Source: Brachybacterium avium (GTDB lineage: Bacteria > Actinomycetota > Actinomycetes > Actinomycetales > Dermabacteraceae). Taken from it: a DNA stretch of 64,000 bases. Position numbers and translations under genes: made by a program. Of this stretch, positions 44,518-53,135 are shown piece by piece. How positions within the stretch are numbered: the stretch's first letter is position 1; every line of letters begins with the position of its first letter. Location of the stretch: contig NZ_CP022316.1 in NCBI RefSeq assembly GCF_002216795.1, positions 1,674,001 through 1,738,000 on the forward strand. Direction: 5' to 3'. The notes under the pieces were generated by a model, which was given only the letters and a program-made list of their open reading frames with translations, searched no databases and had not been told where the DNA came from.

Positions 44518-46050
44518 ATGCCCCGCCGTGCCCCGCTGCGACACCTCCCGGCCCCCGGTATCGTCGCGGCCGCGCTGGTCTTCGCGGGATTCGCCGTGCT
44601 GCTGGTGGTAGGGGTCTGGGCGAGCCGGCTCGGGGCTCCCCCGGAGTGGTCCTTCGACTGCAACGACACGACCTGCACCGACCTGTGGGCTGATGCGCGG
44701 CGCCGCTATCTGAGGGTCACTGTCCTCGCGGGAATCGTGGTGCTGCTCGGTGCCGTGCTCGGCTCCCTGGTGGTGCCGCGGTCACCCGTGCTGCGACGGA
44801 GCGCTCCCGGCCCGGGAGCACCCCTCATCTGCCGGGCTCGGGCAGCGTCCCCGGCGCTCCTGCGCCCGGCCGCCCAGATGCTCATGGCCGCCGCCCTGCT
44901 GTGGGTCGCGGGCTGGACCGCTCTCGCGCTCTCCCGCCCGTCCGCTCTGGCAGTGGCCCTGGCCGCGCTGCTGATCGCGGTGTTCGCGGCGTGGCGGTGG
45001 CTGCGGCCCGGTGCGGAGAGCGACCGCGCGGCCTGCTGGGTCGCGGCGGTGGGGATCCTGGCCCCAGTGGCCGCAGGCGCCCTGATGCTGACGAATCCGG
45101 TGCTCCTGCTGGGCATGGTGCTGCTGATCGGCTCGCCGCTGCTGGGGGCACCGGCGATCGCCGGAGTGCTCCTGGGTGGGACGGCGCTGATGGGCTGGCT
45201 CCTCCCCCGCACCGAAGAGCCGGGCGACGCCGATCCCGTCGCGTTCCTACCCACGGTCCCGGCACGCGGCACCCGGGACGACACTACCGAGTGCGGGCCC
45301 GCGCCTCGGCGGGCGAGCCGCCCCATGACCATCGCCGCCGTCGTGGTCATCACGGTGCTCGCTGCGGTGATCGCTCGCCCTGTCCAGGCTCCACCCGCCG
45401 ATGCCTGGCTGTACATGGACACCGCCGAGGGCGGGGGCACGGGGGCCGCCGCCACGGCCCCGGAGCACCCATCGGCGGATCCGGCGCCGGAGGCCGGCTC
45501 CGGCCGGACGGGCGGCGCCGTGCCACCTTTCGAGGAGGACAGCGCCCCGGCTGCCCCCGTTCTCGAGGCCGCTGGCCTGCCGACCTGCTCGCCGACGTCG
45601 CTGCAGCTCGTCGCCGCGGGCTGGGACAGCATCAGCGGCGACTCGGCGGTCACGCTGCGGGCGACCAACGTCGGCACCGTCCCCTGCGCTCTGCACGACG
45701 CGCCGCGCCTGATGCTGGAACAGGGCGGCGAGGAGATCGCGCTGCAGCCCGAACCTCTCACCCATCTCGACCCCGCGGTGCAGGCGGCCGACGGGATCGG
45801 GCTCGCCCCGGGGGACTCCGCTCGCTCACGCCTGTACTGGCCGGGCTACCGGACCGCCGCCGATCAGCGGACCCCTCAGCAGCTGACGGTGCGGATCGGT
45901 GCGGCCGAGGGGGCATCGCCCGTCGCATTCTCCCCGACACCATCCGGGGACGACCCCGGCCCCGCCCCCTTCGACCTGAAGGCCGGGGTGGAGGGCGGGG
46001 CCGTGATCGAGGTGGGCCTGTGGGAGCCGGACCCGGGATCAGCAGGCTGA
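44518..46050 (+). CDS. Membrane protein with C-terminal DUF4232-like domain
   Basis: Protein of 510 aa. The N-terminal half contains about seven helices; a further one (about 265-285) precedes an acidic, Pro/Ala-rich linker. The last about 150 residues form an extracytoplasmic domain with CSPTSLQLVAAGWDSISGDS and LRATNVGTVPCALHDAPRL, matching DUF4232 (conserved W and paired Cys, C...PC). Function is unknown; DUF4232 domains are secreted or anchored in actinobacteria. TAGGTT ends 6 bases before ATG 44518 and no ribosome-binding site is seen, so it is probably leaderless. It is convergent with the zinc lipoprotein gene, 11 bases apart. Confidence 0.75.
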   Translation: MPRRAPLRHLPAPGIVAAALVFAGFAVLLVVGVWASRLGAPPEWSFDCNDTTCTDLWADARRRYLRVTVLAGIVVLLGAVLGSLVVPRSPVLRRSAPGPGAPLICRARAASPALLRPAAQMLMAAALLWVAGWTALALSRPSALAVALAALLIAVFAAWRWLRPGAESDRAACWVAAVGILAPVAAGALMLTNPVLLLGMVLLIGSPLLGAPAIAGVLLGGTALMGWLLPRTEEPGDADPVAFLPTVPARGTRDDTTECGPAPRRASRPMTIAAVVVITVLAAVIARPVQAPPADAWLYMDTAEGGGTGAAATAPEHPSADPAPEAGSGRTGGAVPPFEEDSAPAAPVLEAAGLPTCSPTSLQLVAAGWDSISGDSAVTLRATNVGTVPCALHDAPRLMLEQGGEEIALQPEPLTHLDPAVQAADGIGLAPGDSARSRLYWPGYRTAADQRTPQQLTVRIGAAEGASPVAFSPTPSGDDPGPAPFDLKAGVEGGAVIEVGLWEPDPGSAG

Positions 46051-46061
46051 GGGGTGCCGGT

Positions 46062-47441
46062 TCAGTGGTCGTGGCCCTCGTGGTCGCCGCCCCCGTCGGA
46101 GGGCTCTGCGTCGTGCTCGTCCTCATCGAACCCGGGGGCGATCTCGTACTCACCGGAGGCGATGCCGGTGGTCACCTGGATCTCGTGGGGCACGACGGGC
46201 AGCTCGAGCTCGCGGTAGATCTCGCCGCTGGCGACATCCACCATGGACAGCGTCCTCGCCTGCGGGTCGACGACGAAGGCGGTCCCGTCTGCGACGGCCA
46301 TCATCGGCGCGGCCTGCTGCCACTGCTCGGGCTCGGTCCACTCCTCTGTCACCGGGACCTCGTGGAGCATCTCGCCGGTCTCGGGGTCCAGGATGTTCAG
46401 CTCGCCGTCGGTGGTCAGCACCAGGGCCTCGCCGTCCGGGCCGCGGTCCAGGAAGCGGAACCAGTACGCCGAGCCGAGATCGACGATCTGCGTCGAATCG
46501 TCCCGGGTGTCGAGCAGGGCGATCTCGGTGGGTCGCTCCTTCCCGTCGGCGGGATCGGCCTGGACCTTGTGGTCGGCCAGCACGATCGTGGAGTCCTCGT
46601 CCCCGTGCTGGTTGCCGGAGCGCTGGTAGTCGCCCTCGATCGGGACCTTGTGGAACTCTCCGTCGCGGTAGATCACGGAACCGTTCTCGCAGCCCAGGCT
46701 GATCACATCCCCGGACTCGGTGGGTCGGGCGGCGGCCTCGCCGTGGACGCCGGGGCAGTCGGTGGTCTCAGCGGTGAGGTTCCCCTCGGCGTCGAGCACC
46801 TGGACGGTGCTGCGCATCCCCTCGGTGCCCTGGGTGAGGAGCAGGCCGCCATCGGTGAGCGGCACCGCCACCCCGTGGTGCGGGGCCTCGGTCGCGGTCT
46901 CCTCGAGCACTTCGAGCTCGCCCTCCGCGAGGGCGGCGGGGTCGATGATCGTGATCGCGCCGGTGCCGTCCGCGAACAGGGCGGTGCGGTCGCCGTGAGG
47001 GACCACGTGCCCGGGCTGCGGGGCGGGGACGGAGAGGTCGGTGAGAGCGGGATCCTGCACGTAGTAGTGGAAGTGATCGCCGTGTCCCTGGGCGAGCAGG
47101 CCGGTGTCGTACATGGTGATCGCGTCCGCGGCGCTGACGGCGACGTGGCGGCCGTCGCCCGCGGGGTTCAGGCGCACATATCCCTCGAGCTCGGCGCTGC
47201 CGAGCACCGCCCCGTCGGCCGAGTCGAGCGTGGTCACCCCACCCTCATGAGCGAGCACGATGCGCGGCGTCAGCGCGCCGACCTCGGTGCGATCGGAGGC
47301 CGGGGCGGCCTCACCACCGCGGTCCGAGGACTCGCCGAGGGCGCCGTCCGTCGAGCCGCCGCAGCCCGTGAGTGCGAGCAGGCCCGCGCCGAGGAGCACG
47401 GCGGCGCGCCGCTTCATGATAATGGTTCTCATCTGATTCAT
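46062..47441 (-). CDS. aztD: AztD-like zinc-binding lipoprotein (zinc chaperone)
   Basis: Exported lipoprotein of 459 aa with a seven-blade beta-propeller look (repeated DG, GG and Trp/Tyr blade turns). A lipobox LLALTGCGG follows MKRRAAVLLGAG. Zinc-type ligands are the HGDHFHYY cluster in the first third and a His/Asp-rich tail (DHEGHDH). This combination is that of AztD zinc metallochaperones, which hand Zn2+ to the AztC binding protein; no aztABC genes lie in the window. Start is ATG 47441 (MNQMRTIIMKRR; TACTCT 6 bases upstream) or 47417. Two Zur-like boxes flank the start, so expression under zinc shortage is likely. Confidence 0.8.
   Translation of the reverse strand: MNQMRTIIMKRRAAVLLGAGLLALTGCGGSTDGALGESSDRGGEAAPASDRTEVGALTPRIVLAHEGGVTTLDSADGAVLGSAELEGYVRLNPAGDGRHVAVSAADAITMYDTGLLAQGHGDHFHYYVQDPALTDLSVPAPQPGHVVPHGDRTALFADGTGAITIIDPAALAEGELEVLEETATEAPHHGVAVPLTDGGLLLTQGTEGMRSTVQVLDAEGNLTAETTDCPGVHGEAAARPTESGDVISLGCENGSVIYRDGEFHKVPIEGDYQRSGNQHGDEDSTIVLADHKVQADPADGKERPTEIALLDTRDDSTQIVDLGSAYWFRFLDRGPDGEALVLTTDGELNILDPETGEMLHEVPVTEEWTEPEQWQQAAPMMAVADGTAFVVDPQARTLSMVDVASGEIYRELELPVVPHEIQVTTGIASGEYEIAPGFDEDEHDAEPSDGGGDHEGHDH
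47417..47431. promoter_or_regulatory. Zur-like box overlapping the aztD start region
   Basis: TGATAATGGTTCTCA is an imperfect palindrome of the TGAnAAnnnTTnTCA type typical of actinobacterial Zur sites. It covers the codons between the two possible start codons (47441 and 47417), downstream of the -10 box, where binding would block elongation or initiation. Confidence 0.65.
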
Positions 47442-47461
47442 CCGGACAGAGTAGCAGTTGT

Positions 47462-47476
47462 CGAGAACTCTTCTCA
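47462..47476. promoter_or_regulatory. Second Zur-like box upstream of aztD
   Basis: CGAGAACTCTTCTCA has 6-base arms in near-perfect dyad (GAGAA / TTCTC) and lies in the -35 region, exactly 45 bases from the first box. The pairing supports Zur control. Confidence 0.55.
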
Positions 47477-47496
47477 CCAAGGGTTGGGTGCACATG

Positions 47497-47559
47497 ACGA
47501 GGGCCCCTCCGGCCCGTCCTCGCCCGACGGGCGGAACCGAGACCCGGAAGGGCCCTCGT
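47497..47559. terminator. Long GC-rich hairpin downstream of gdhA
   Basis: ACGAGGGCCC (47497-47506) pairs perfectly with GGGCCCTCGT (47550-47559); the stem continues inward with CTCCGG/CCGGAA after one mismatch, and outward GGTGCA (47486-47491) pairs with TGCACC (47564-47569) across a small internal loop. It lies between the gdhA stop (47596) and the aztD promoter and probably ends gdhA transcription; no T-run is present. Confidence 0.6.
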
Positions 47560-47595
47560 GGATGCACCGGTCGTCACCGGCGCGACGTCATCGGC

Positions 47596-49241
<1,646 letters not shown>

Positions 49242-49457
49242 TCAGGGGGCGGCGGGCCCCTCCTCGTCCGGTGTGAAGATCTCCTCGATCGGGCACTCGA
49301 AGAGGGCGGCGATCCGGAAGGCGAGCGGGAGGGACGGATCGTACTTGTCGTTCTCGAGCGCGATCACGGTCTGGCGGGAGACGCCGAGGGCCGTGCCGAG
49401 CTCCGCCTGGGACCAGCGGCGCTCGGCGCGGCGGGCCTTGAGGTCGTTGCGCATCAT
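49242..49457 (-). CDS. Small XRE-type HTH regulator
   Basis: A 71-aa single-domain DNA-binding protein. The helix-turn-helix is SQAELGTALGVSRQTVIALEN (in parts, residues about 16-36), followed by the conserved YDPSLPLAFRIAALFECPIEEIF, which marks the small YozG/YgzD-like Cro/C1 group. Such proteins typically accompany a membrane protein gene and autoregulate it. It is the last gene of a three-gene unit with a 4-TM protein and a CPBP protease; the gap to the upstream gene is 9 bases. The most likely operators are the TTGACA palindromes in front of the operon. Confidence 0.92.
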   Translation of the reverse strand: MMRNDLKARRAERRWSQAELGTALGVSRQTVIALENDKYDPSLPLAFRIAALFECPIEEIFTPDEEGPAAP

Positions 49458-49466
49458 CGACCTCTT

Positions 49467-49853
49467 TCAGCGGTAGCGGATGGCGGAGACGATGGTGCCG
49501 AGGATCCAGGAGAGCATCAGGATCGAGAAGGCGAAGATCCAGTTCATCTCGGGGAGCAGGAAGTTCTGCAGGACGCCAACGGCGAGGATGAGGGCGGTGG
49601 AGACCACGAAGGCGAGCATCACCGCCTCGGCGACCTTGCGGCGCTGGAACTCGTCGCCGCTGCGGTACATCTCGATGTTCGCCCACGCCATGAGGGCCAC
49701 GGCGGGCAGCACCAGCAGGGCCGGGATCCAGGCGGGGAAGGAGGTCCCCTCGGCGGCGCCGGCGAGGCCGAGCGCGAGGCCGTAGAACACCAGGCCCGAC
49801 AGGAAGCGGATGGTGAACGCGCGGTTGGCGCGGGTGCGCGGGGTGATGGTCAT
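49467..49853 (-). CDS. Four-helix membrane protein, XRE-associated
   Basis: Protein of 128 aa with four transmembrane helices and a short basic N-terminus. The conserved-looking segment between helices 2 and 3 (MYRSGDEFQRRKVAEAVMLAF) resembles DE(F/Y)QR-type loops in small uncharacterised membrane proteins encoded beside YozG-like regulators. I know no function. It lies between the CPBP protease gene (gap 46 bases) and the regulator gene (gap 9 bases) and must be co-transcribed. GGAGT near 49859 serves as ribosome-binding site for ATG 49853. Confidence 0.8.
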   Translation of the reverse strand: MTITPRTRANRAFTIRFLSGLVFYGLALGLAGAAEGTSFPAWIPALLVLPAVALMAWANIEMYRSGDEFQRRKVAEAVMLAFVVSTALILAVGVLQNFLLPEMNWIFAFSILMLSWILGTIVSAIRYR

Positions 49854-49899
49854 GACGGACTCCTGACGTCGGATGGTGAAAGGCGGTCGAGGGCGCGGA

Positions 49900-50673
49900 T
49901 CAGAGGACGGCGAGGGCGAGGGTGGGCAGGCCCAGCAGCAGCAGATCCAGTCCCCAATGGGCGAGCACGAGCGGCATCAGGCGGCGCATCCAGAGCCAGA
50001 GGGCGCCGAGGATCAGGCCCGCGAAGAACGTCGTGAGCACCTTCGCAGCGATGTCGAGCCCCGAGGTGAGGGCGAATCCGATGTGCTGGATGCCGAAGAC
50101 GATCGCGACAGCGACCAGGGCGCCGAGGCGTCCGAGCCGGTGCTCCAGACGGGGTTGGGCGTATCCGCGATAGACGGCCTCCTCGCTGAGCGCGATGCTG
50201 AGCGGAGCGATGAGGACGGCGACGAGACCCACCCACAGCGGCACCGAGGGCGGGGCATCGGTCGACACCGGCGGGGCCCCGCCATACACCAGCAGATTCG
50301 CTGCGAAGTTCGACGCCAGGAAGCCGACGACGAGGATCACCAGGAGCAGCACACCCCAGGCGAGGTCGGCCCAGCGGAAGGGACCGAAGAGGTCCCGGAG
50401 CCGCCGGCCCTCGGCGTGCATCGCGAGGGCCACCACGCCCAGCGCCGCGAGGTCGACCAGGACGACGAGTGCGTTGGCGTGCAGGAGCGAGAGGTTCGCG
50501 GCCAGCAGGCCGACGCCGAGCAGGAGGATCAGCACGGGGCGGACGGCGAGGACCCCGATCACCCGCGGGAGCGGAGCCCGGGCCATGCTGGAATCCGTCT
50601 GCTCAGGGACCTGAACAGCGACGGAACGATCGGCGGGGGTGGGATTGGCCGAGCGGCGGGGTGTGGTGCTCAT
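49900..50673 (-). CDS. CPBP (Abi/CaaX-type) intramembrane metalloprotease
   Basis: Membrane protein of 257 aa with six to eight helices. All three family motifs are present: EEAVYRGY (EExxxR), FGIQHIGFA (FxxxH) and HWGLDLL (HxxxD/B), which build the intramembrane metal-type active site. CPBP proteases process CaaX proteins in eukaryotes; in bacteria they are linked to bacteriocin maturation and self-immunity. First gene of the operon with the 4-TM protein and XRE regulator. TACATT ends 6 bases before ATG 50673 and a TTGACT -35 lies 18 bases further up, so the transcript is probably leaderless. Confidence 0.9.
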   Translation of the reverse strand: MSTTPRRSANPTPADRSVAVQVPEQTDSSMARAPLPRVIGVLAVRPVLILLLGVGLLAANLSLLHANALVVLVDLAALGVVALAMHAEGRRLRDLFGPFRWADLAWGVLLLVILVVGFLASNFAANLLVYGGAPPVSTDAPPSVPLWVGLVAVLIAPLSIALSEEAVYRGYAQPRLEHRLGRLGALVAVAIVFGIQHIGFALTSGLDIAAKVLTTFFAGLILGALWLWMRRLMPLVLAHWGLDLLLLGLPTLALAVL

Positions 50674-50679
50674 GCCTCA

Positions 50680-50709
50680 AATGTAAGGGTGACTTGACAT
50701 TGAAGTCAA
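50680..50709 (-). promoter_or_regulatory. Promoter of the CPBP-4TM-XRE operon
   Basis: On the minus strand TTGACT (50704-50709) and TACATT (50680-50685) are spaced by 18 bases, with the ATG 6 bases beyond the -10. This is the best-matched sigma-70 promoter in the window and is overlapped by the operator palindrome. Confidence 0.65.
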
Positions 50710-50745
50710 GGGCCCTTGACATCAAATGTCAAAGGTGCTTGACAT
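50694..50745. promoter_or_regulatory. TTGACA palindrome array (operators) upstream of the CPBP operon
   Basis: Three TTGACA elements recur every 22-23 bases (50694, 50716, 50739). The first two are halves of dyads, TTGACATTGAAGTCAA (50694-50709) and TTGACATCAAATGTCAA (50716-50732); the second has perfect 7-bp arms. The third is a lone half-site. The array covers the -35 and upstream region, so the XRE regulator of the operon is the obvious candidate ligand. Confidence 0.65.
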
Positions 50746-50813
50746 GGCGATCGTTGCAGCGGCACCGGCGTCCGCCTCGCGAGGGTTCGCGACGGACGTG
50801 CCGCAGGACGACG

Positions 50814-51553
50814 TCACCCCAGGCGCACGTCCAGCTCGCGCTGCAGCCAGGCGGGCTCGTCGGTGGTGATCGTGTCGACGCCGCAGGCGAGGGCCACCTC
50901 GAGCTGCGCCGCGCTGTTGACCGTCCAGGGGTTCACCGTCATCCCGGCCTCATGCACGCCGCGCGCCGCACCCAGGCTGAGCCCGTCGATCGAGGGGCCC
51001 ATCCCTGCCGCCCGAGCTCGCGGGCGGTGGCGATCGCCTGCTCATCGACCTGTTCGACCAGGTAGGAGACCGGGGTGTCAGTGGCGCGGCGGATCTCGGC
51101 GAGCGCATCGACATGGAAGGAGATGACCGTGGAGTCCGCGGCCGGGGTGCCGGCGGGCAGCCCCTGCAGCAGTTCGGCGACGGCCTTCGCGGCGGCGGCG
51201 ACCTTGACCTCGATGAACACCGGGGCCGTGGTCATCTCGAGCAGCTCGGCCAGCGAAGGGATGCGCTCGCCACCCTCCAACAGCACCGTGTCGAGCTCGG
51301 CCCGGGTGAGGTCGCCGATCGCCCCGCTGCGCAGCGGAGAATCCGCCGCCGCGGTGCGGTCGATGGTCTCGTCGTGCATCACCACCACCTCGCCGTCCGC
51401 ACTCAGGTGCACATCGCACTCCAGCAGCTGCGCGCCGTCCTCGAGGGCCCGACGGAACGCGCTGAGCGTGTTCTCCGGCGCATGGGCGGAGGCGCCGCGG
51501 TGGCCGACGATGGCAGGGCGCGGCGAAGGGGACGGGCGGGACTGCTGGGTCAT
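50814..51553 (-). pseudogene. Glycerophosphodiester phosphodiesterase, one frameshift
   Basis: Hydrolyses glycerophosphodiesters to glycerol-3-phosphate and an alcohol; GDPD TIM barrel. From ATG 51553 the frame reads VGHRGASAHAPENTLSAFRRAL and LECDVHLSADGEVVVMHDE (metal and catalytic residues), and continues to RELGRQG, where the frame is lost near 51003-51007. The next frame supplies the C-terminal strands VNPWTVNSAAQLEVALACGV and ITTDEPAW. With one base restored it is 246 aa, a normal length without signal peptide. Divergent from the lipoprotein gene at 51750. Confidence 0.88.
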
Positions 51554-51749
51554 GGCTCTCCTCGGGGCTGGGGTGGATGACGCCGACGGGACCCAGTCAA
51601 CCGGACCGGGGAGCGGAGCGACGGGCGTCGGGGCTCACTGGACCGCAGACGTGATCCACACCACACTGAACATCTGGGCTCCTCCACCAGAGACAGCGTC
51701 GCCTCCAGGGGTGGCGGGGCCGGGCCCAGCGCCCGGGAAGGGGACCTCG

Positions 51750-52364
51750 ATGACCGCGCACAGCATGGACAGCAGCTCGCTCACGCAGAGCAGCGGGCCG
51801 CGAGCGCCGGGGGACGGTGACCTCGCACCGCATCACCACGGGACGCGCGCCCGCAGGGGCCGACGGCTCGTCCCCGCCCTGGCGGTCGCCGCCTTCGCCA
51901 CGGCGCTCCTCACCGGTTGCGGCGCCGCCGATACCGAGGAGCCCGAGGAGGAACCCGGCACCGGCACAGAACAGGCCGAGCAGAGCGCCGTGGCGGACGA
52001 CGGCGCAGAGACGTCCGCGCCGGAGGAGCCCACCGAGAGCAGCGCCGCCGCCGACGCCGGCGACGGCACCGCGGAGGGCAGCACAGGCGGCGAGAACCTC
52101 TTCGAGGACACCTGGGGACTCGGCCACGACACGCAGGTGCTCAGCGCCGAGGAGCTCGCCACCCTGCTCGAAGCGGAGGCCGAGTCCCGCGGGCCCGAGG
52201 AGATGAGCCTGGACGTCGAATGCGCCGACGGCGTCGACACCGGCGCGGCGGACTACGCAGCCGAGTGCACCGCCTACGCCGATGAAGGGGTCGAGCATCC
52301 CTGGGCCGTCACCGTCGGTCCGGCGGATGCCGGGCTCGAGATCGAGGTCGAGAACGCCGGCTGA
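51750..52364 (+). CDS. Lipoprotein of unknown function, acidic
   Basis: Secreted lipoprotein of 204 aa. After a 35-residue N-terminal extension comes a signal helix LVPALAVAAFATALLTGCG with a lipobox (LLTGC), then a strongly acidic low-complexity stretch rich in Glu, Thr and Ala (about 60-115), and a folded C-terminal domain of about 70 residues with two Cys (LDVECADG, AECTAYA). The domain somewhat resembles DUF4333-like actinobacterial modules, but I cannot assign it. ATG 51750 has AAGGGGA upstream. A shorter start at Met 6 is possible. It precedes the ferritin iron boxes. Confidence 0.65.
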   Translation: MTAHSMDSSSLTQSSGPRAPGDGDLAPHHHGTRARRGRRLVPALAVAAFATALLTGCGAADTEEPEEEPGTGTEQAEQSAVADDGAETSAPEEPTESSAAADAGDGTAEGSTGGENLFEDTWGLGHDTQVLSAEELATLLEAEAESRGPEEMSLDVECADGVDTGAADYAAECTAYADEGVEHPWAVTVGPADAGLEIEVENAG

Positions 52365-52414
52365 GTACGCCGAACCCTCGATGGGCCTCTGGCCACAGCC
52401 GCTCCCAGCGCCGG

Positions 52415-52433
52415 TCAGGTAAGCCTGCCCGAA
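52415..52433. promoter_or_regulatory. Iron box 1 upstream of ferritin
   Basis: TCAGGTAAGCCTGCCCGAA matches TTAGGTTAGCCTAACCTAA at 13 of 19 positions, with the AGGT and AGCCT core. It lies 34 bases upstream of a second box, about three helical turns. Confidence 0.6.
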
Positions 52434-52448
52434 CTTCATAATCGCTGG

Positions 52449-52467
52449 TCAGGCCAGCCTTTCCATA
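52449..52467. promoter_or_regulatory. Iron box 2, adjoining the ferritin -35
   Basis: TCAGGCCAGCCTTTCCATA matches the DtxR/IdeR consensus at 11 of 19 positions and ends one base before the -35 element. A regulator bound here would contact polymerase rather than block it, consistent with activation. Confidence 0.55.
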
Positions 52468-52468
52468 C

Positions 52469-52497
52469 GTGACAAGGGCGCTCGAGAGGGCTACCGT
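52469..52497 (+). promoter_or_regulatory. Ferritin promoter
   Basis: GTGACA (52469-52474) and TACCGT (52492-52497) are spaced by 17 bases; the ferritin ATG follows 7 bases after the -10, predicting a leaderless transcript. Confidence 0.6.
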
Positions 52498-52504
52498 CAA
52501 GGCC

Positions 52505-53026
52505 ATGAAGATGAGCAATGACCTTGAGAAGAAGTTCCAGGAGCAGATCACGCTCGAGTTCGCCGCGTCGATCACCTACCGCCAGCTGGCCATCGAGGCC
52601 GACGAGCAGGATCTCCCCGGCATCGCCGGATGGCTCCGCCACCAGGCCGACGAGGAGATCGTCCACGCCAACAAGTTCATCCAGCACACCGCCGACCGCG
52701 GCAACCACGCCACGATCGGCGCGATCGAGGCCCCCGGTGTGAAGCCCGGCCTCTCCGTGCTGGAGATCTTCGAGGCGGCGCTCGCCCACGAGGAGAAGGT
52801 CTCCGAGTCGATCCGCGAGCTGTACCGCAGCGCCGACAAGGAGGGCGACTACGACTCCCGGCCGCTGCTGAACTGGTTCGTGGACGAGCAGATCGAGGAG
52901 GAGGCGACCGTCTCGGAGATCATCGGCCGCGTGAAGCTGGTCGGTGATGACGGTGCGGGCCTGCTGCGCCTGGACTCCGAGCTGGGCTCGCGCCCGGCGG
53001 AGACCACCGAGGCCGACGGGAGCTGA
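52505..53026 (+). CDS. Ferritin
   Basis: Non-haem iron-storage protein of 173 aa; 24 subunits assemble into a shell that oxidises Fe2+ and stores Fe3+. Ferroxidase residues are in place: E18 (ITLEFAAS), E51 and H54 (ADEEIVHA), E96/E97 (AHEEKV) and Q129 (VDEQIEEE). Sequence style matches the FtnA/BfrB-like actinobacterial ferritins rather than haem bacterioferritin (no conserved haem Met). ATG 52505 has no ribosome-binding site and follows TACCGT by 7 bases. Tandem iron boxes upstream predict activation by the iron-loaded regulator. A strong terminator follows at 53062. Confidence 0.94.
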   Translation: MKMSNDLEKKFQEQITLEFAASITYRQLAIEADEQDLPGIAGWLRHQADEEIVHANKFIQHTADRGNHATIGAIEAPGVKPGLSVLEIFEAALAHEEKVSESIRELYRSADKEGDYDSRPLLNWFVDEQIEEEATVSEIIGRVKLVGDDGAGLLRLDSELGSRPAETTEADGS

Positions 53027-53061
53027 CGCTCGGCGGCGGGCGGCATCCGACCGCTTCACGC

Positions 53062-53102
53062 AGAGGCACGCGCCACCCGATCCGGGCGGCGCGTGCCTCT
53101 TT
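53062..53102 (+). terminator. Intrinsic terminator after ferritin
   Basis: AGAGGCACGCGCC (53062-53074) pairs perfectly with GGCGCGTGCCTCT (53088-53100) and is followed by TTT. A 13-bp GC stem with short T-run, 36 bases after the ferritin stop and convergent with the BCCT gene end. Confidence 0.8.
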
Positions 53103-53135
53103 CCGTGCGGAGCCGGGCCGCTCAGACCCCGGTGC

